In this document: one piece after another, positions 63,063-64,000 of the stretch
Position numbering within the stretch: position 1 is the stretch's first letter
Layout of the letters: each line of letters opens with the position of its first letter
From: Palaeococcus pacificus DY20341
GTDB taxonomy: Archaea > Methanobacteriota_B > Thermococci > Thermococcales > Thermococcaceae
Length of the DNA: 64,000 bases
Direction of reading: 5' to 3'
Assembly (NCBI RefSeq): GCF_000725425.1
Contig: NZ_CP006019.1
Coordinates: forward strand, 1,710,480-1,774,479
Translations under genes and position numbers: made by a program
Notes under the pieces: model-generated
Databases searched by the model: none
Told to the model about the DNA's origin: nothing
The model's input: the letters and a program-made list of their open reading frames with translations, nothing else

Positions 63063-64000
63063 GATTCACAGAAATATCGAAGAAAATAGCCGCGTTCACC
63101 TTAGTCATTTCTCTTTCTGTCTTACTATATGTATTCACAAAACAAGGAGATAAACTTAGTTTAACGTTTTTCCAGGTCTTATCTGTCGTTATTGGAAGTT
63201 TTGGTTATTTGATGTTACCCAAAAGTTCTGAAATACTTAGAATAAGAAAAGTTTCGAAGTTTAAGATGTTCTTTTTACTTTTGATATCTTTAGGGTTGTT
63301 TATGCTATCTGTAATTAGTATATTAGCACAAGAAAACACCAATAGGGGAGCTATTACTCTCCTTGTGTTTTCGATAGCACTCAGTCTCTTAATCTTTTAT
63401 GGAATTATATCCCCCCCTATTACATCTAGATATATCCTACTTACAATACTATTGCTCACGGGTTTCATCTCAACATTTTATGTAGGGGGAATCATTCAGT
63501 ACCAAGACGATCCTGGTGCATATTTAGTAATGACTAAATCCCTTATCACTCATAGCAAGGTTACACCAATTCCTTTGTGGTTTCACCACTATGGTATACC
63601 TAACTACAACATATGGCAAGCTATACTATTGTTAGTGCCAGAAATCCACGAAGCAAATTTGCAGCTAATTTCAACAGTAATACTAGTATTTAATTTTCTT
63701 CTTCTATCATATATTCTGTTCAAAAAAAAGTTTAACAAAAAAATTGCTTACGTTGCTATGGTACTCTCATTAATTTTCCCTATAACTTTAAAATGGGCAT
63801 ATGTCCAAGACAGCAGGGCTTTTGCTATGATTTTCATATTGCTTGGTTTGATATCCTATCTCTCCTTTGAAAAATCGCCTGCCTATATTATCATATTAAT
63901 TCTCTCATGGTTTTCAATCCTAAATTCCCACTATTTTTACTCTCTCGTGTTTGTAATTTTAATCTTCATACCGTTAATTGTTCTAGTAGCATTGCCAATA
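63059..64000 (+). CDS. large polytopic membrane protein, possible GT-C glycosyltransferase (incomplete)
   Basis: An open frame from ATG 63059 (overlapping the GT4 stop as ATGA) to the window edge gives 314 residues without a stop. It has about eight hydrophobic segments. After the fourth or fifth helix comes GGIIQYQDDPGAYLVMTKSLITH, an acidic pair in the first long outer loop as seen in GT-C enzymes that use lipid-linked sugars. The rest (PIPLWFHHYGIPNYNIWQAILLL) fits the same type. An O-antigen polymerase-like role is the alternative. GGTGGGGCAGA precedes the ATG. AT-rich like its neighbours. Confidence 0.7.
   Translation, partial: MRFTEISKKIAAFTLVISLSVLLYVFTKQGDKLSLTFFQVLSVVIGSFGYLMLPKSSEILRIRKVSKFKMFFLLLISLGLFMLSVISILAQENTNRGAITLLVFSIALSLLIFYGIISPPITSRYILLTILLLTGFISTFYVGGIIQYQDDPGAYLVMTKSLITHSKVTPIPLWFHHYGIPNYNIWQAILLLVPEIHEANLQLISTVILVFNFLLLSYILFKKKFNKKIAYVAMVLSLIFPITLKWAYVQDSRAFAMIFILLGLISYLSFEKSPAYIIILILSWFSILNSHYFYSLVFVILIFIPLIVLVALPI

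Overview
The window is a piece of a euryarchaeal chromosome, almost certainly a low-GC Thermococcus (Thermococcales). Reasons seen here: a GDH of 419 residues that I recognise as very close to Thermococcus enzymes; a B12-type ribonucleotide reductase; the phosphopantoate/KPR route to CoA; a pyruvoyl arginine decarboxylase polyamine cluster; a CGP-CTERM surface protein; GGTGA/GGAGG ribosome sites; TTTATA-type archaeal promoters; and C/D box guide RNA signatures. There is no rRNA, tRNA, CRISPR array or transposase.

Layout. 0-4 kb: polyamine synthesis (pdaD, speD, speE), a threonine-synthase-like enzyme with a fused PadR winged helix, and a phosphoribosyltransferase. 4-8 kb: intein-free class II ribonucleotide reductase and a class V aminotransferase. 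8-15 kb: small P-loop ATPase, ketopantoate reductase, TrmJ, MGMT, a TPR membrane protein, an unlisted 41-aa gene, and an AgcS symporter followed by a class III PLP enzyme that may be an amino-acid racemase. 15-25 kb: a C/D guide RNA in front of a coiled-coil gene, then alaS, a Nif3 homologue, elp3, an MFS transporter, a CxxCxxCC protein, Nip7 and an HTH regulator. 25-32.5 kb: phosphopantothenate synthetase, CGP-CTERM protein, a second probable C/D RNA, two metallohydrolases, an HTH-ThiN regulator/VanZ/YjbQ operon, and pyrBI. 32.6-42.5 kb: a glucuronyl C5-epimerase-like lipoprotein, an ECF S component with a strong operator, an NSS symporter with an unlisted MetS-like 34-aa partner, gdhA, a small regulatory trio, and a USP/NhaD/USP operon. 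42.6-48.6 kb: an exported Lon-type protease, CCA-adding enzyme, ThpR, two ferritin-like proteins and a HAD phosphatase.

48.6-64 kb looks accessory and envelope-related. Two archaeal AAA ATPases, each with a palindrome over its promoter, flank a TasA/camelysin-like exported protein and a DUF1616 membrane protein. A divergent five-gene operon joined by 4-nt overlaps follows (Ig-like/DUF4129, DUF4350, MoxR, DUF58, membrane protein). The last 4 kb is an AT-rich glycosyltransferase cluster that runs off the window.

The best candidates for under-described biology are (i) two C/D guide RNAs that start where the promoter predicts transcription to start and end in the ribosome site of the next gene; (ii) the envelope island with a TasA-like candidate filament subunit beside a MoxR/DUF58 operon; (iii) a biosynthetic enzyme fused to a PadR DNA-binding domain; and (iv) several palindromic operators of unknown cognate regulator. 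Many gene starts were moved downstream of the longest reading frame to fit ribosome sites. All family assignments are from motif recognition without database searches.
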